Shown piece after piece: positions 45,370-57,088 of a stretch of 64,000 bases of DNA (positions within the stretch are counted from its first letter, which is position 1; each line of letters opens with the position of its first letter). The notes beneath the pieces were generated by a model, which was not told the DNA's origin, did not search any database, and saw only the letters and a list, made by a program, of their open reading frames with translations. The stretch is taken from positions 1,619,001 to 1,683,000 of the forward strand of contig JAOTON010000896.1 of assembly GCA_034440635.1 (NCBI GenBank), read 5' to 3'. The position numbers were made by a program, and so were the translations under genes. This DNA comes from Lepas anatifera. Taxonomy: Eukaryota > Arthropoda > Thecostraca > Lepadidae.

Positions 45370-46143
45370 TTCCTTCTACGAAACACAATATTATCCGAAA
45401 CATGTTCCACAGGGCTATGGATAACTCATCGGGCCCAGAGAAAGAGAGAAAAAGTGTAGATAAGATTTGGAATCTGCTTCTAAAAATGGGTATCATGCGG
45501 GCTTCTCAGGCGTTTGTTGAGGGAGGTTAGACTAGCTAGGACAGGTAACGGAAGGTGCAAGAAAAGAAAGAGGCTCAGATTCTTATGATGGGTTCTTGAC
45601 TTTGCCGTACGTAGACGAACAGCTACTCTGTAAAATAAAAAGGTCGTAAAGAAATCTAACCTGAAAGTACATATAGCCTGGAAGAATAACAAGAAACTTA
45701 AGTCGTCATTGGTTAGGTCGGCCATTTCTAAGCCAAATGTCCTGGGGTCGGAGGTGTCATTTATGCAAGTCGGGTTTTAAAGGCGACTGCACACAGAAAA
45801 ATTTAGTGTATCAAATAGACTGTAGACTGTGTAACCAGGATCAAACGGGCTCAATACGTAGGGGAGTCGATGAGGCCCGTCCGATTGCGATTTAACGAAC
45901 ATTTGCGGGACGCGAAAAATAAAACTAGGACACACCTCTAGGAGATCATTTCTTCGAGAAACATGCAGCACAGGACACTCGGGCTATATCAGAACCTCTT
46001 GAGCTAAAAGTAGTTCATCGGGCCGTGATCATCCAGATAGAAAGATAGCCGAATCCATAATCATTCAGGATCGTCATCCCAGCCTTAACGTACAAGGACG
46101 TCCTGGCCTATTATGCGGGTCTAGGATGGGCTATCACTTAACA
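45370..46143 (+). pseudogene. Penelope-like ORF, 3' part with GIY-YIG endonuclease relic
   Basis: Piecing frames together gives the order expected of a Penelope-like protein. A segment after the RT palm reads SVDKIWNLLLK and then NGYHAG. Next come LPYVDEQLLCKIKRSLR and an LVRSAISKPNVLGS region. The GIY-YIG nuclease follows, with NLVYQIDCRLCNQ, TGSIRR, RFNEHLRDAKNKT, TPLGDHF, IERIAESIIIQDRHPSLNVQ, and the end LLCGSRMGYHLTAVA with a stop at about 46143. The YIG motif itself is missing (CNQDQTGS), and several frameshifts and stops break the frame. It would be inactive. The reverse transcriptase core is absent. Confidence 0.75.
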
Positions 46144-47330
46144 GCAGTGGCTTAAGAGGTAAGGGGGGGATCAGCGTAAGTATATGTGTTCTGGGGTAGG
46201 ACTTCCTTACATTATTGATAGTGTTATTGATGCTAGACGTAAATGCTTTTGAAGTTTAACTTTGGGCCCGATTTACAGGCTGGTAAAGGGCTATGATGGT
46301 TGAATTAGTTTAACTAGTCGAAGTGATGGACTTAGGTCACAGGTAAGGCTCTGGTTTTTTTAGGTAATCTATCTTTGATGGTGCTTTTCTGCAACCAGAT
46401 GTATACTCATTCAACGCTTAACGTTGGGCCAGAGGTACAGGCTGAAAAAGGTTTATTAATGATTGATCAGATTAACTAGCTCAAAGAGATTTTAGGGGTA
46501 CGTACTGGGGTTGAGGTTTTTGAAATATGCAACTAATTATTGATAATACTTTTCTGCAGCTGGACGTATACCCATTCGACACTTAACGTTGGGCTAGAGG
46601 TACAGGCTGGAAAGTATTCACGAATCACATTAACTAGCTATAAAAGTAGCATTTGTTTAAGAGGTACATACTATGGGCAAGGGTTGTTGAATAAGTATCA
46701 TAAAATTTATAATGTGTTTTTTGCAGCCACGTATACTCTTTCGACGCTAACGTTGGGTCAGAGGAGCAGGCTGTGAATATGGGTTTATCAACTCCAAAAA
46801 GTTGACCTTGACCACTAGGTACAATCTTAACTAAATAATTCGAGGAGGCTTTTATTGTAGAAATATAGCATCTGTTAAAGGGAAGTATCCAGTCTTTACA
46901 CCGATCTAGTATACGTCTACTAGTGCTAAATAGGTAGTTTTTGGTTAGCATTTTGCTGCAGTCGACGAAAAAGTAAATAAGAAGAACGAAATATTCAAAT
47001 AACCGATTAAGGTACTTCGGCGGTTTTTCATTGTTAATCAAAAGCTGGTGTTTGGCTGATATAATAAAAAGTCTGTCACAAATACTGGTCTAGGCTTATC
47101 GTATTGTCGGCATTGCTTTTAGGTTAGAGGTCCAATATCGTTGTTGTCGACATCAATCTTTTTTTAACGATTCATTCTAAAGGCATTTTTGTGTGAGCTC
47201 AATTCGGTCTGGCTTACTTGGACTGAGAATTATTGATTTTACTCCCGATTCTGATGAGGGCTGTGCCCGAAATATAATCTTCGTGTTTTTGTTTCGGTTC
47301 GGGGGCGGGCATCTTAGTAATGGTATCAAA

Positions 47331-47770
47331 ATAAAAGCTGCATCATCATCTCTTGCGAAGTTATTGCCCCAGATCTGAAAACTGCTTAAATAGCCCCACA
47401 TGACCTCTCAGAGATCAAAGGAAACAATTTCATCTTGAATTTGGAAAAGGGGCCTAGGATACAATGATACGGAGAATACGAAGGTACTTTCAGCTGTATC
47501 TACACAAATACAGCCCGATTCCTGTTTTCCCCATGCATTTCCAATGGATAGGTGATGATCCGTACCTGACCCTAAGTCATCGATATGATAAATCCCAGAA
47601 TAGATTTTATAGCACTCGGTGGACCCATTATGTTGCATAAGTTTCAATGCGATAGATTCACCCATTTTTACTTATTCCACCTGAAACATTTTTGGAGTTG
47701 TGACCTGCACTGATGACCTGAGATGATCTAACCTTAAAATTGTAAAGGGAGATAGGCGAAAAAATGTCAT
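47331..47770 (-). mobile_element. family A copy 3, right part
   Basis: The stretch from the CCCCATGCATTTCCAATGG motif through TAGCACTCGGTGGACCCAT and GATGACCTGAGATGATC matches family A copy 2 at 1510-1730. The 3' terminus is not recognisable. Confidence 0.6.
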
Positions 47771-48096
47771 CATGGTTTCTTGTTGTCATTCCTGATTATG
47801 AAACTGCCAATCTTTTTTGTATCTTCGGCAAAATTTTGGGAGGCCACTCAACTATTTTTTAAAAATGTTAACAATGCCGATAGCAGGCTGGAACCTGCTC
47901 TTCATCTCTTAGTTTTCGAAATCTATTTCAAGTTTTAAAGTAATAATTTTTCCAATGAAGATATATGTTATCCCGTATTTGTATTTGAATTAATATTATA
48001 GGGTACCTAAAACTTGCAAAATGAATCACCGTGCCCAAGAAATGGAGCATAAAATAAGTACTCAAGAAAATTTTAATTACGGGCAGACAGCGTTTA
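47771..48096. other. no feature recognised
   Basis: AT-rich, nothing identified. Confidence 0.3.
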
Positions 48097-48168
48097 GCAG
48101 CCGTAGTCTAGTGGCCTTCATTCCCGCCTCGCACACGGGAAGATCGGGTTCGACTCCAGGAGGGTGCA
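48097..48168 (+). mobile_element. tRNA-like sequence (Ala/Asp-like), probably pseudogene or SINE head
   Basis: 72 bases with a D-arm/A-box TAGTCTAGTGG, an anticodon-like loop CTCGCAC (CGC, alanine-type if functional) and T-arm GGGTTCGACTCC. The acceptor and T stems have mismatches, so I favour a pseudogene. Confidence 0.5.
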
Positions 48169-48398
48169 GTTTTAATCTAGCAACCCAATTTCCGATTTTC
48201 TGCTTGCCTTCTTGTTATATACCTACCAGTAGATGGAGGAACTATTCTAGGGCCAAACTCTTCTGTTTATAGCCTTCGCCCAGGTAGATGAAGGGGGGCG
48301 GGATATGAGCCCTAAATATTTTCTAACATGACCGGTCTAGCGCATATGCACCTGCAAAGTGTTACCGGCTTGATCTTCAGCTTCGACCTCCAATGCTT

Positions 48399-48694
48399 CC
48401 CCATCCCATAGGCGGATCCAGCTTTACCGATCGGGAGAGGCACCTTCCGGGTGGGGGGGGCATCCAGACCAGGGGTCGCCACTTTTGACCGGAAAAACCT
48501 ATCAGGTGGGCGCAAAATCCTATCGGTGGGCGCAGATTTTCGCATCCTGGGCGAGGTGGGAAGCAATATTTCAGGTGGGGGGCACCATCGACCTTTCAGG
48601 GAGGGGGCGCCATGACCATTTCAGAGGGCGCCGAAGGTTGATCGGGGAAGGGGGCAAGTACCCCTTTCCCCTTGGATCTGCATATGCACCATCC
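48399..48694. mobile_element. hAT-type MITE, CATA-GCGGATCC family, copy 2 (280 bp)
   Basis: The insert is 48407-48686. It begins CATAGGCGGATCCAGC and ends CTTGGATCTGCATATG. The flanks CCCCATCC and CACCATCC match at 7 of 8. The interior parallels copy 1 (CGCCACTTTTGAC, GGCGCCATGACCATTTC-like). Confidence 0.82.
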
Positions 48695-49630
48695 GTCGAA
48701 TTTTCCTCCATTGGAAGCCAGTTCCCATCTAATTTATTATTGCTTTGAGACGTTGTTTGCCTTTCAAAAAAAAAAAAAAATCGTGCCCTTTGCTGAACAA
48801 CATTATGGATCCCTGACTGGTATTTGTACCAGCCAGAAACCACAAACCGAACCGAGAAAGAAAACAGAGGTGACTTCGAGATCTAATGAGTCCCATGAAA
48901 CACTGAATTTTACTTCTTGGGTGATATCAGAATTCTGAGGTCACCAGAACATATTTCAAAAATAGCGTAGTGGACCGGAGGCAGGTGCTCCCCCAGGATT
49001 TTCGTTTGGGGAGGGGGTTGGCTGAGGAAGGGGGGAGATGGCGGCAGGCTGATGTGAAGCGTCATGTTTTACAGGGGGCCGCAGGTTACTGGAGGGTAAA
49101 AAGTGACCGGAGAGGGTACTTATCACGTAAAATGGCTGCACGTTATGAGCAGGGACGGAAATGTGAGAGTAGAACTGGTACTAAAAAACAGATCAATGCC
49201 CTCGATGGGAGCCTGCAGCGGTTAATAATTACCAAAATCATGCCTGGCATCTTCAGCCCTCGACATGTGGAGGGTGGGGGGAGGGGCAGAACTTTGGAGT
49301 CGACGCGTTGGGAAGGGGGGGGCTGGGCCCGCTGCTCCCTCCTTTTGGGTGCGCTACTGACCGGAGAATAGCTGAGTGTGAAACCTACTGAAGAATCACT
49401 CTTGATATGCGTCAGAATCGGGGGATCAAGGAGCATGCACCCCGGCCACCCTCCTTCCGGACATTTCTCGAATTCAGTCAAACTTGGAAGTACTAATTAG
49501 AATGCGTGTAACCACTAAGTGTGGAACGCACAAAAACCAAAAGCCGATCCCGTTTTTGGTTTTAGAGGGGAAACGTTTCTTGTCTGCACCAGGTTGGGAA
49601 CGGACTGGCATCTCACCCCTAGTATAAGTA
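48695..49630. other. no gene recognised; poly(A) run
   Basis: A 15-base A run at 48766-48780 and G-rich patches near 49000-49330. Open frames lack domains. Confidence 0.3.
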
Positions 49631-49636
49631 TCCTAC

Positions 49637-49770
49637 TGTCCTGCACAACTGTGCAGGACAGCCCATGAATGATCCTATACTTAAATTGAAACAGTTGTCC
49701 TGCAGGATCCTGTGCAGTATCTTGCAGCAAATCCTGCACGGATCCGTGCAAGATCTTACACGATATGCAA
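49637..49770. repeat. hairpin and CCTGCA-rich degenerate repeat
   Basis: TGTCCTGCAC (49637-49646) is mirrored at 49651-49660 around a 4-base loop. The following 100 bases hold repeated CCTGCA/TGCAGG and GATCC(T/G)TGCA motifs. Confidence 0.6.
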
Positions 49771-52400
49771 GGAGCCCTCCTGATCGACGCTGTCAGCGCT
49801 CCCACAGTACGACCTGAAGCCCCCTAAAATATAGTCGGATTCAGAATTTGTCATCGAGGAGTGGAAGCACTCGGTAAAAGGTGAGTCATTCGGTCCGACT
49901 GTTGAAACCCATCCGGGACGTTGAATCTTATCGGAGAGGCACCGTGAGGTTAGCAAACGATTATTTGTAACTTTACTGCGCCCCTGACCTAAGATGTAAT
50001 TTTGCGCCCAGCTGTAAAAATGAAACATGCTGTTTTTACCGATCCTGGATACATGCCCTTCTGCGGTGCAAAAATGTCGAAAGAAAAAATAGGACAAAAA
50101 ACAAACACATCCAGGATGCGCAACTAATCGATTGTGTAGAACAATTAGGAGATTGCTCCTAGTTCTGATTCCATTTGTTCTCTGATTATTGGTACCAACT
50201 CCCTCCGTCGTACATCCCAGAGAAAAGGCGGATCCAGGGGGCAATCAGGGACACTTGCGATCCCTCGCTCCCATCCCTGGATAACACCTGAAAGGGCCAC
50301 GGCGCCCACTGAAAGGTCGGTGGGACACTCCTATCACTTTCCCTCCCACCATCTTCCGTATTCCATGAATCTTGCCTTTTTTACTCTTTCTGTGTCAGGG
50401 AGTCTTCGTGTGGAGCAGACATTATTGTATCTATTGGCACTCTTCTGACTTTCTGTATCTCCATCTTTCCTATTTTATCAACCAATGTGTCCGGCTGCTA
50501 TCGAGTCATATACTGCGAATGCAACGAAAGCCTGGCAGATTTTAGATATGTCTGCGATATTCCCGTCCCGGTAACTCAGTTGGTAGAGCGTTGAGTTCCG
50601 ACCCGCTGCTCAGAAAGATACAGACAGTGCGCATTGTGGAAGCCTGGTATCAGTTCTCCTGAGACGGTCCGGTGCTCAATTTTTATCCGACATAAGTCGG
50701 AAGGCAGCTGACTGGTGAGAGGGTGACCCAAGTGGGCCGACCATCCCTGAGCTTTGTGGGACGTTTAACTTTCGCTTCTAAATTAACTCTTCATTGTGGG
50801 AGTTGCTCGTTTGGGTGCTGGGGGCGAGGTCTCCGTGAGTCCCTTGATGACTTCAGTGAGACTCCGGCTACAGAAAGCCAACTGGAAGCAACTTGAATAA
50901 AATTTGTTTAGAAAATGCGTCCCACAGTTAGATAAATGTACACCACGATATTTTGAGCCCTGGGGTGTCACTTATAATTTTCGCTGACTTTCACACGCAC
51001 ATCCACCGGCAAAGGCTGACCAATTGATTACGGACTATAAAGACGCTTCACATGGCGAGTTGTCTTACCTTGAAGCCAGAAAGTACTATTAATAACATAT
51101 TATACTGTGGTATCGCCTTCATATAAGGCGATAAAACCACTTACGCACAGGCATAAAGGTATACGGCGGGCACACAAGCAGGCGACCGATGTACGGTTAG
51201 CAGCGTTCATGTTCAGTGCAAAAAAGCTCCTGCCTGTGGTGCCCTGCCAACTCAAGGATTCCATTAGTTGCCCGTGAATCTTGTTTTCTAGTCACAGGCG
51301 TAATTGGTGATGGTCCCTGTCAAGGCGTAGCACCTGATTATTGTGTGTCTGTGTGTTCAGCTTGCTGGGGTAGATTGTTCTTTATTTAGAACACATTTTC
51401 ATTGGAGTGCCAAGAAGGTTCTGCAAGAATAGTGCAACTTTCTTAGCACTACTAGGTACAAGGACGAGCAGTATCAAGAAGCCCTGAATATCAAAAACAT
51501 ATTGCACTGTGATAAAGACTGCAGTGAGAAATATGTTTAAACATCCTGTACACAATTTCCAATAGGTTGGGCGAATGGGAGGCAACGATTGTTTTTACCT
51601 GGATATAAAAGGAGGACAGCTTGGTAGGTGCTTCAGTAGCAGCCCAAAAAGGAGGTCTGACATGTCTGATGACTTACATGACAGGACGTGACTTACATAA
51701 CTTAAAAACAAAACCTGAAAAACTTTGAAGACAGACCAGATTTTACACCGCCTGCATCGGTACATCGTGGTTTATTAAGATCACTGAAACGAAATACTGA
51801 AGCTCTCAAGTTTTCTATTTGCTAGCTCCAGCAGATAAATTTGGCATCATAATATCCACCATGTTGTAGGATTGTGGGAACAGGCCCAAATTGTTGGCTA
51901 ATTGTCACAGCTTTAGCATGGCAAACCAAAATATTTATTCATGTGCTCGATACCAACACCCCTTCACACTGTATCCTACCCATCTCTCTAATGACAATTT
52001 TTTGCAAGATTTTGGCCAAGCAGAAACCATAGCATGGTGAAATACAGTTGTGTGATGTATCACTTTGGCCTTAAATTTTAAACAAACATTGTATATATGT
52101 GATTGATGATCATAAAGCTTGTGAGACACATCAAACATCTGCAATACACAGAGAGGATGAAACTTTGAAATTTACTCAAATTAGTATATAGGAGAAAAAG
52201 GGGGATGCAGTTTCCATATACAAGATGATAGCAGGAGTGATTATCAAGCAGGTAGTAACAGCAGGTATTATCAAACCAATAACTGGAATACATAATGCAG
52301 TGGGATAGCACATTACCACCTAATTTCAAAACAGAAGGCAGTTAAACGGTAGCATAGCAATGGAAATTGCTGATAGTTAATTCTTTGGTTTCCATGCGTG
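49771..52400. other. no gene recognised
   Basis: A hAT-like end AAGGCGGATCCAGGGGGC lies near 50226 without a partner. Frames up to 162 codons show no domain. Confidence 0.3.
50564..50720 (+). mobile_element. SINE-like sequence with tRNA-type A box
   Basis: GTCCCGGTAACTCAGTTGG followed by TAGAGCG is an A-box-like tRNA 5' half. The B box is not clear. The following ACATAAGTCGGAAGGCAGCTG resembles LINE tail sequence. Confidence 0.35.
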
Positions 52401-52570
52401 TCTTATTACCTAACATAAATGTGTATGGATCTAAGTCACCTCACAATCTGGGAAGTCAACCTCTGGAACAACTTCCCAGAAGATACTGCCACTTTACAAG
52501 ACCTCAAGATGTTCAACACTGAATCATCGGAAATTTAGATGCACATTGAGCAAGAGAACATCTTGTATTT
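52400..52570 (+). mobile_element. LINE C-terminal fragment (copy L6)
   Basis: The frame at about 52456-52530 reads EVNLWNNFPEDTATLQDLKM, then FNTESSEI and a stop, matching the NLWNxLPxxxxxxxSxxxFK closing motif of CR1-like reverse transcriptases. Short and degraded. Confidence 0.45.
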
Positions 52571-53359
52571 ATTTAATGACACAGCCTTCACAGCCTTAAA
52601 TATTTACATTTAGAGCCTCTTAAGTTTTTTAGCTAGCCTTCTGAAACACAGTATTGGAGGTAGAGGGCCAACATAAAGCCTCTATCCCAAGAAACAGATA
52701 ACTTCAACAGTTAAGAGAAATAGTTACTACATTCATTGCTTACTCTAGCACAGTTTTGTAAATGCAACCAACCACCTAAGTATCTTTGAATGATGCTACA
52801 TGCAAAGTAATCTCTTTTGGCAACATCAAACCACTATTAATGCAAATATAGATTTTTGGGTATTTCACCGAACCTTTGATGAAATAATATACAGATAAAG
52901 ATTTTTTTACCAAAACAGCATCAAATAAATTTATTGACTAGCCAAAAAGTATGGTATTAACATTGATTTCTTGCAGGTAAAAGTACCCAACACTGGCATG
53001 AGCCGAGCCTTACCTTACATCAAATAACTCATATGTGAGGGATGTTAGCCAGGCGCTCTCTGGTGTCTTTCTTGCCCAGTCTGCAATGACTACTAATGCA
53101 ATCAGGGCAATCTAGTGCAAGGTTTATCAACAAGAGAAATTAATGGATAATATATTTTTATATTTTTTTTCTTATTATTATTTTATATTTATATTATTAT
53201 ATTTATTATTTTTATATTTTTATATTTTAATATCTTTTGTATGGCATGATTTTATGGTTTGGCAGATAGGTCTTTGGGTGCAGCTGCCATGCACTCGACA
53301 TCCCCTCTTGCCCTGTGTACATTTTGTTAGCTCCAAAGTTTGCAGCAGTCATATTTGCC
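52571..53359. other. AT-rich, no gene; TTTTATATT-rich run at 53150-53240
   Basis: A 90-base run of T/A-rich simple sequence stands out; nothing else recognised. Confidence 0.35.
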
Positions 53360-54317
53360 TTAACCTCCCACGGGGCCATCGATGGCCCCTAAGGTTTTTC
53401 CGGATAGCAGAAAACGACGAGGCGCAGCACCGCGGTTGAGCCACCTCCACTGCATCATTTTCCCATCATCCCTGAAATTTTACCCCGGGTCACCCAGGGT
53501 CAGGTCACCGATGAGGTCACCAAGGTCACCTCACTTCACCTTTAGAGCTCTGTAAGAGCTACATTTCAAGTTGATCGATTTGAAACTTCCTACATTTCAT
53601 GACCCTCCGGTCTACAGGTGTATATGGATTTTTCGATTTCGTGCCCTGAGGTCGGTCACAGGCGACCTCTCCCATTGGAAAAGCATTGGGAAAACCTATT
53701 TCATGATATAAAGCCACAAAATGATTGCAAATACTCAGACTGCTCAGAACAACGTTTTTGGACACCCTTTCACGGATCCCGAGGTCATATTTGCCTTTGA
53801 CTTTCTAAGGTCATCCAGGTCACCGGGTCAAAACAGTATTTTGACAATAACTTTTGACCTAATTGAGCTAGAGCGGTGAAACAAACACCATCGTGCTTGT
53901 CTTGTCACTGGCTTTCATTTGATATACGGCAAGGTCACTTTTTGACCTTTCGTGACCTCAGGTCATATTAGGTCACGAGGTGACCTCTGGCGGTCAAACA
54001 AATGGCGGAGGTCTTTACGTTCCAATAGCGGAAACAGTACTGACAATTTGCTATCAAATGTACTTTACCGGCCTCAATAGCTCTAATGACATAAGAGTTA
54101 TGCCCAGTTTGCTTAATCATTGCATATTTGAGTGAAAATAGCCGATCTTGACCTAATTTGACCTCTGAGGTCAAACCATTGACCTGAGCACTAAAACATG
54201 CGAAGTAATTTCTTACTGAATTCACGCGAGCTTTTATTGCACTTTGCAGATTTGCGCTAACGCCCATATCTTCGAGTAGAGGGGGCCATCATGGCCCCCG
54301 GGAAGTGCCACGGTTAA
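53360..54317 (-). mobile_element. family B piggyBac-like element, copy 2
   Basis: The element is 53364-54313 between TTAA sites. It is in the opposite orientation to copy 1. Its termini are CCTCCCACGGGGCCATCGAT and CCCGGGAAGTGCCACGG. The interior aligns throughout with copy 1 (for example AATGATTGCAAATACTCAGA and CAATAGCTCTAATGACATAA). Confidence 0.8.
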
Positions 54318-55919
54318 GGGTCACTCAAAGAAAAAGGTATTGTAAATATGTAAGTGCCATACTTTGTAGACTGGCAGCCCAGTGTGACATCACTATACCA
54401 TACTAAGCTTACCCAATTACTCATGAACTGTCCTAAAAGCCCCAATATCAACAAGGCTGCACTGTTAATTCTCCCTGTAGCATTTATGTGTTGGTTAAAA
54501 GGTCATCACATACATGAAATTGACTGACCAACAAATAAGGCTAATGTCGTTTGTTCCTATCTTCTAATTACTGACATTTTTGAAAAACAACGTTTTATGA
54601 TAGATCCTTAGAGTATTTTTTAACAAACTATGATGCCACGGCGGATAGACTTTATGTTTTACTGCATCGCCACTGCACAATACTACCTGAACCATTACAT
54701 GTCGAAGATAATATCAATAGAAAAGCGACAAAACTCACTAAATCTTCGAAATCCCGTAGTGTTGCTATGTCTTTGTTTGCACTGTTACTTCTTTGTTTCA
54801 ACAGAGGTTAAAATGCGTCTCTTCTTGTTCATATATGTCTCATTGCATTCCTCGGGTATTCAGTCGTTTTCTACAAAATTCCCAGGATGGCGACATTTTG
54901 TGTCAAATAGGTCACGTGACCCCAATATAAGATTATTTGGGCTTTTGATTGGTCATTTGTGATTTTTTAAATTCCTATATTTTTGTTTCAAGATAGTTTT
55001 GGAATGTAGCCTTTTTAAAAATAATTTTTGTCTAAAATAGTTGTTAAGTTTTACATCACTGTTTAGGACAGAAGTGGCCTATTTCTTAGAGAAATTGATA
55101 GCCTCAGTCGAGGGTACGTAATTTAACCGATAGTGAGACGTATCGATAAGTCGTCTAGAAATGTTGACTTAAATGAGTTGAGTTAAATTCGAACAGAATG
55201 GTACACTCACAAACTTTTTTGAGCATTTCGCCCGAAAAAAGTGTCTACTGGCCAGCCCGTCCGGTTCATACATTTTCTTCAAATAGGCCATTGCTCACTA
55301 TGAGACCCCCATATATTCTCGGGTTGACTGCATCATTTCGCTGGCAGGGACACCAAATTTCCGGCTGAGAACCCCACCAGTTTTTGGGTTGATGCTTTTT
55401 GGACAAGCAGGCGGCCTTCAGCCGGAAATTTGCTGCCCGCTGCTCAATCAGGAAGTGATAAGAGCTCCAGTGTACGGAGTCCCTTGCTGAAGGTGTCTCA
55501 AGTAGCCTTGTAAGTTGCGTGCCCATCAGGCCCCTAAAAATGGGGGCCACTATCCCCTAATCCCCTTAATTCCCTGGCCCTGCAAACCTCCTACCACAGT
55601 CTTGCAAGTCCTACTTTTAATTTAACCGTTTTTATTGTAGAATACTTCGGTAAATAGGCATGAAATAATACATATAGAAACAACAATAACGAAAACTTGT
55701 GGATACTTATAACAGCTGCTCATATAAGTGAGTATCAGAAAACAAGCCCAGTTTGAAATTAAAGATGTTCCAAACTAAGCCATAGGAAAATGTTCTAAAG
55801 AATTATTGGTTACGATGGTACAGCGGACTGCAACACACGAGATCAGTGAATGCGTTCTGGAAGGATGATGTGAGCTGGCGGCTCGGTGTCGTTGGCCTTA
55901 TCTTGTATCTTAAATGCAG
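54318..55919. other. no gene recognised
   Basis: AT-rich, no domain or repeat boundary seen. Confidence 0.3.
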
Positions 55920-56127
55920 CTCAGAGTCGGTATCGACCTCGATCTTGTGCTGAGGCATTAGAAAGTGGATCCCCTTCAGTGAGTGAGTCCTACACTCTAG
56001 GCGATCAGACGGGTTTTAGCACATCTGCCTATCAGATGCTCCGAGAAGGTGACAGTTTGGTCCCCAGAACACCTATCAATAGAAAAGAGTTGAAAGCGCC
56101 GATAGCAGACATTAGTCTCAAAGATAG
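55920..56127 (+). CDS. candidate exon of an unrecognised gene
   Basis: A good acceptor (pyrimidine-rich tract, then aatgcag ending 55919) opens a frame reading SRYRPRSCAEALESGSPSVS, then ESYTLGDQTGFSTSAYQML, REGDSLVPRTPINRKELKAP and IADISLKD. The nearest donor GATAG/GTTCCG at 56127 is weak, and the frame continues to a stop at 56216. Codon choice looks protein-like. I do not recognise the family and see no partner exon. Confidence 0.35.
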
Positions 56128-56950
56128 GTTCCGGCTTGCTTCCTGTTCACAGAGTGTTTTTCTGCATATCCCTATGATAGCTATTGAGACACCATTAGTC
56201 CTGCTCGATCATCCTTAAGAGAATTTCTACACACGTCTAACTCTGTTTTGCACGGGAAAAATACATTTCTGCCACCATAGCGTTGCCAGTACAGCGCGTG
56301 AAACACCGGCGGCCGAGCGCGGCGACTATGGGATCAAAGCAGACAATGGCCGGCGGACGCGCCGCCGGCGGCCGTGCTCAGTGGGAAGAGGTCCTACATG
56401 CGCTCTGTCCTCGTCGCATGACTGATGAGAACCGGGCTCATTGTAATCTATTCAGATGCAGACATTCACTTGGGCGAGCTGCACAGACACGAATGCTGGC
56501 TCCCAGCTGGACCTGCCCCGGAATCCGTTAATAATGCAACTCTTCCTTTCCTACTGTGACGTTAAACCCAATCTTTCAGCATTAATTTATCACTGGATCA
56601 ATACGGCGAAATTTTGTATCCATACTAAACATGTGCCGGCTGGTGCAAACCTCGAAAGTACCTAAAGATGAACTTACAGAGTGAATAACCATACGTGATA
56701 ATTTCTAAATACAAATTGGCGAGAGAGAATAAATAAAAGCCAGAAAAAGAATCGCATTTCACAAAGCCAGTGCCCGTGTGGGCGAAAACCGAGCGGTCAC
56801 TCGATATCGAAAATTTGAGGTTAAAATTATGATCGTCAAATTTTGCATGCAGTGAAGCATAAGGGACATGAAGTTTTTTTTACTTTCTACATGACATTTC
56901 TAACGTTTATTTTATGTTTCATTGTATATGTTACAGGCAGGGTGAAGAAC
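56128..56950. other. no gene recognised; GC-rich patch at 56300-56450
   Basis: A patch rich in CGGCG encodes GGRAAGGRAQWEEVLHALCP-type sequence in one frame but has no splice-bounded support. Confidence 0.25.
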
Positions 56951-57088
56951 CAGGCATTCTGCAGAATGCCTAGGCAATCTGCAAAATGCCTAGGCAATCT
57001 GCAGATTGCCAAAGCGTCTGGGCATTCTGAAGAATGCCTAGGCATTCTGCAGAATGCCTAAAATTTCAGGCATTCTTCACACTGCCTA
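56951..57088. repeat. tandem array of ~20-bp palindromes
   Basis: AGGCATTCTGCAGAATGCCT is a perfect 20-bp palindrome at 56952-56971 and 57040-57059. Near-palindromic variants sit at 56972-56991, 56992-57010 and 57021-57038, and a degenerate half follows to 57088. Confidence 0.85.

Larger units (their letters stand above)
44039..47330 (+). mobile_element. Penelope-like element in a foldback, 14-bp TSD
   Basis: The insertion is about 44053-47316. The direct repeat GTAATGGTATCAAA lies at 44039-44052 and 47317-47330. The left arm (about 44105-45350) is the reverse complement of the right arm (about 46080-47312), with substitutions and indels. Between them lies the 3' part of a Penelope-like ORF whose C-terminus runs into the right arm. 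Penelope-like elements are known for variable target duplications and for partial inverted copies at their 5' side. The arms carry a tandem repeat of about 160-173 bp. Confidence 0.75.

Noticed and set aside
48097..48168. Functional tRNA-Ala(CGC) gene
   Set aside because: Mismatches in the acceptor and T stems make a pseudogene or SINE head more likely.
49756..50244. 162-codon minus frame
   Set aside because: No domain and no matching splice signals.
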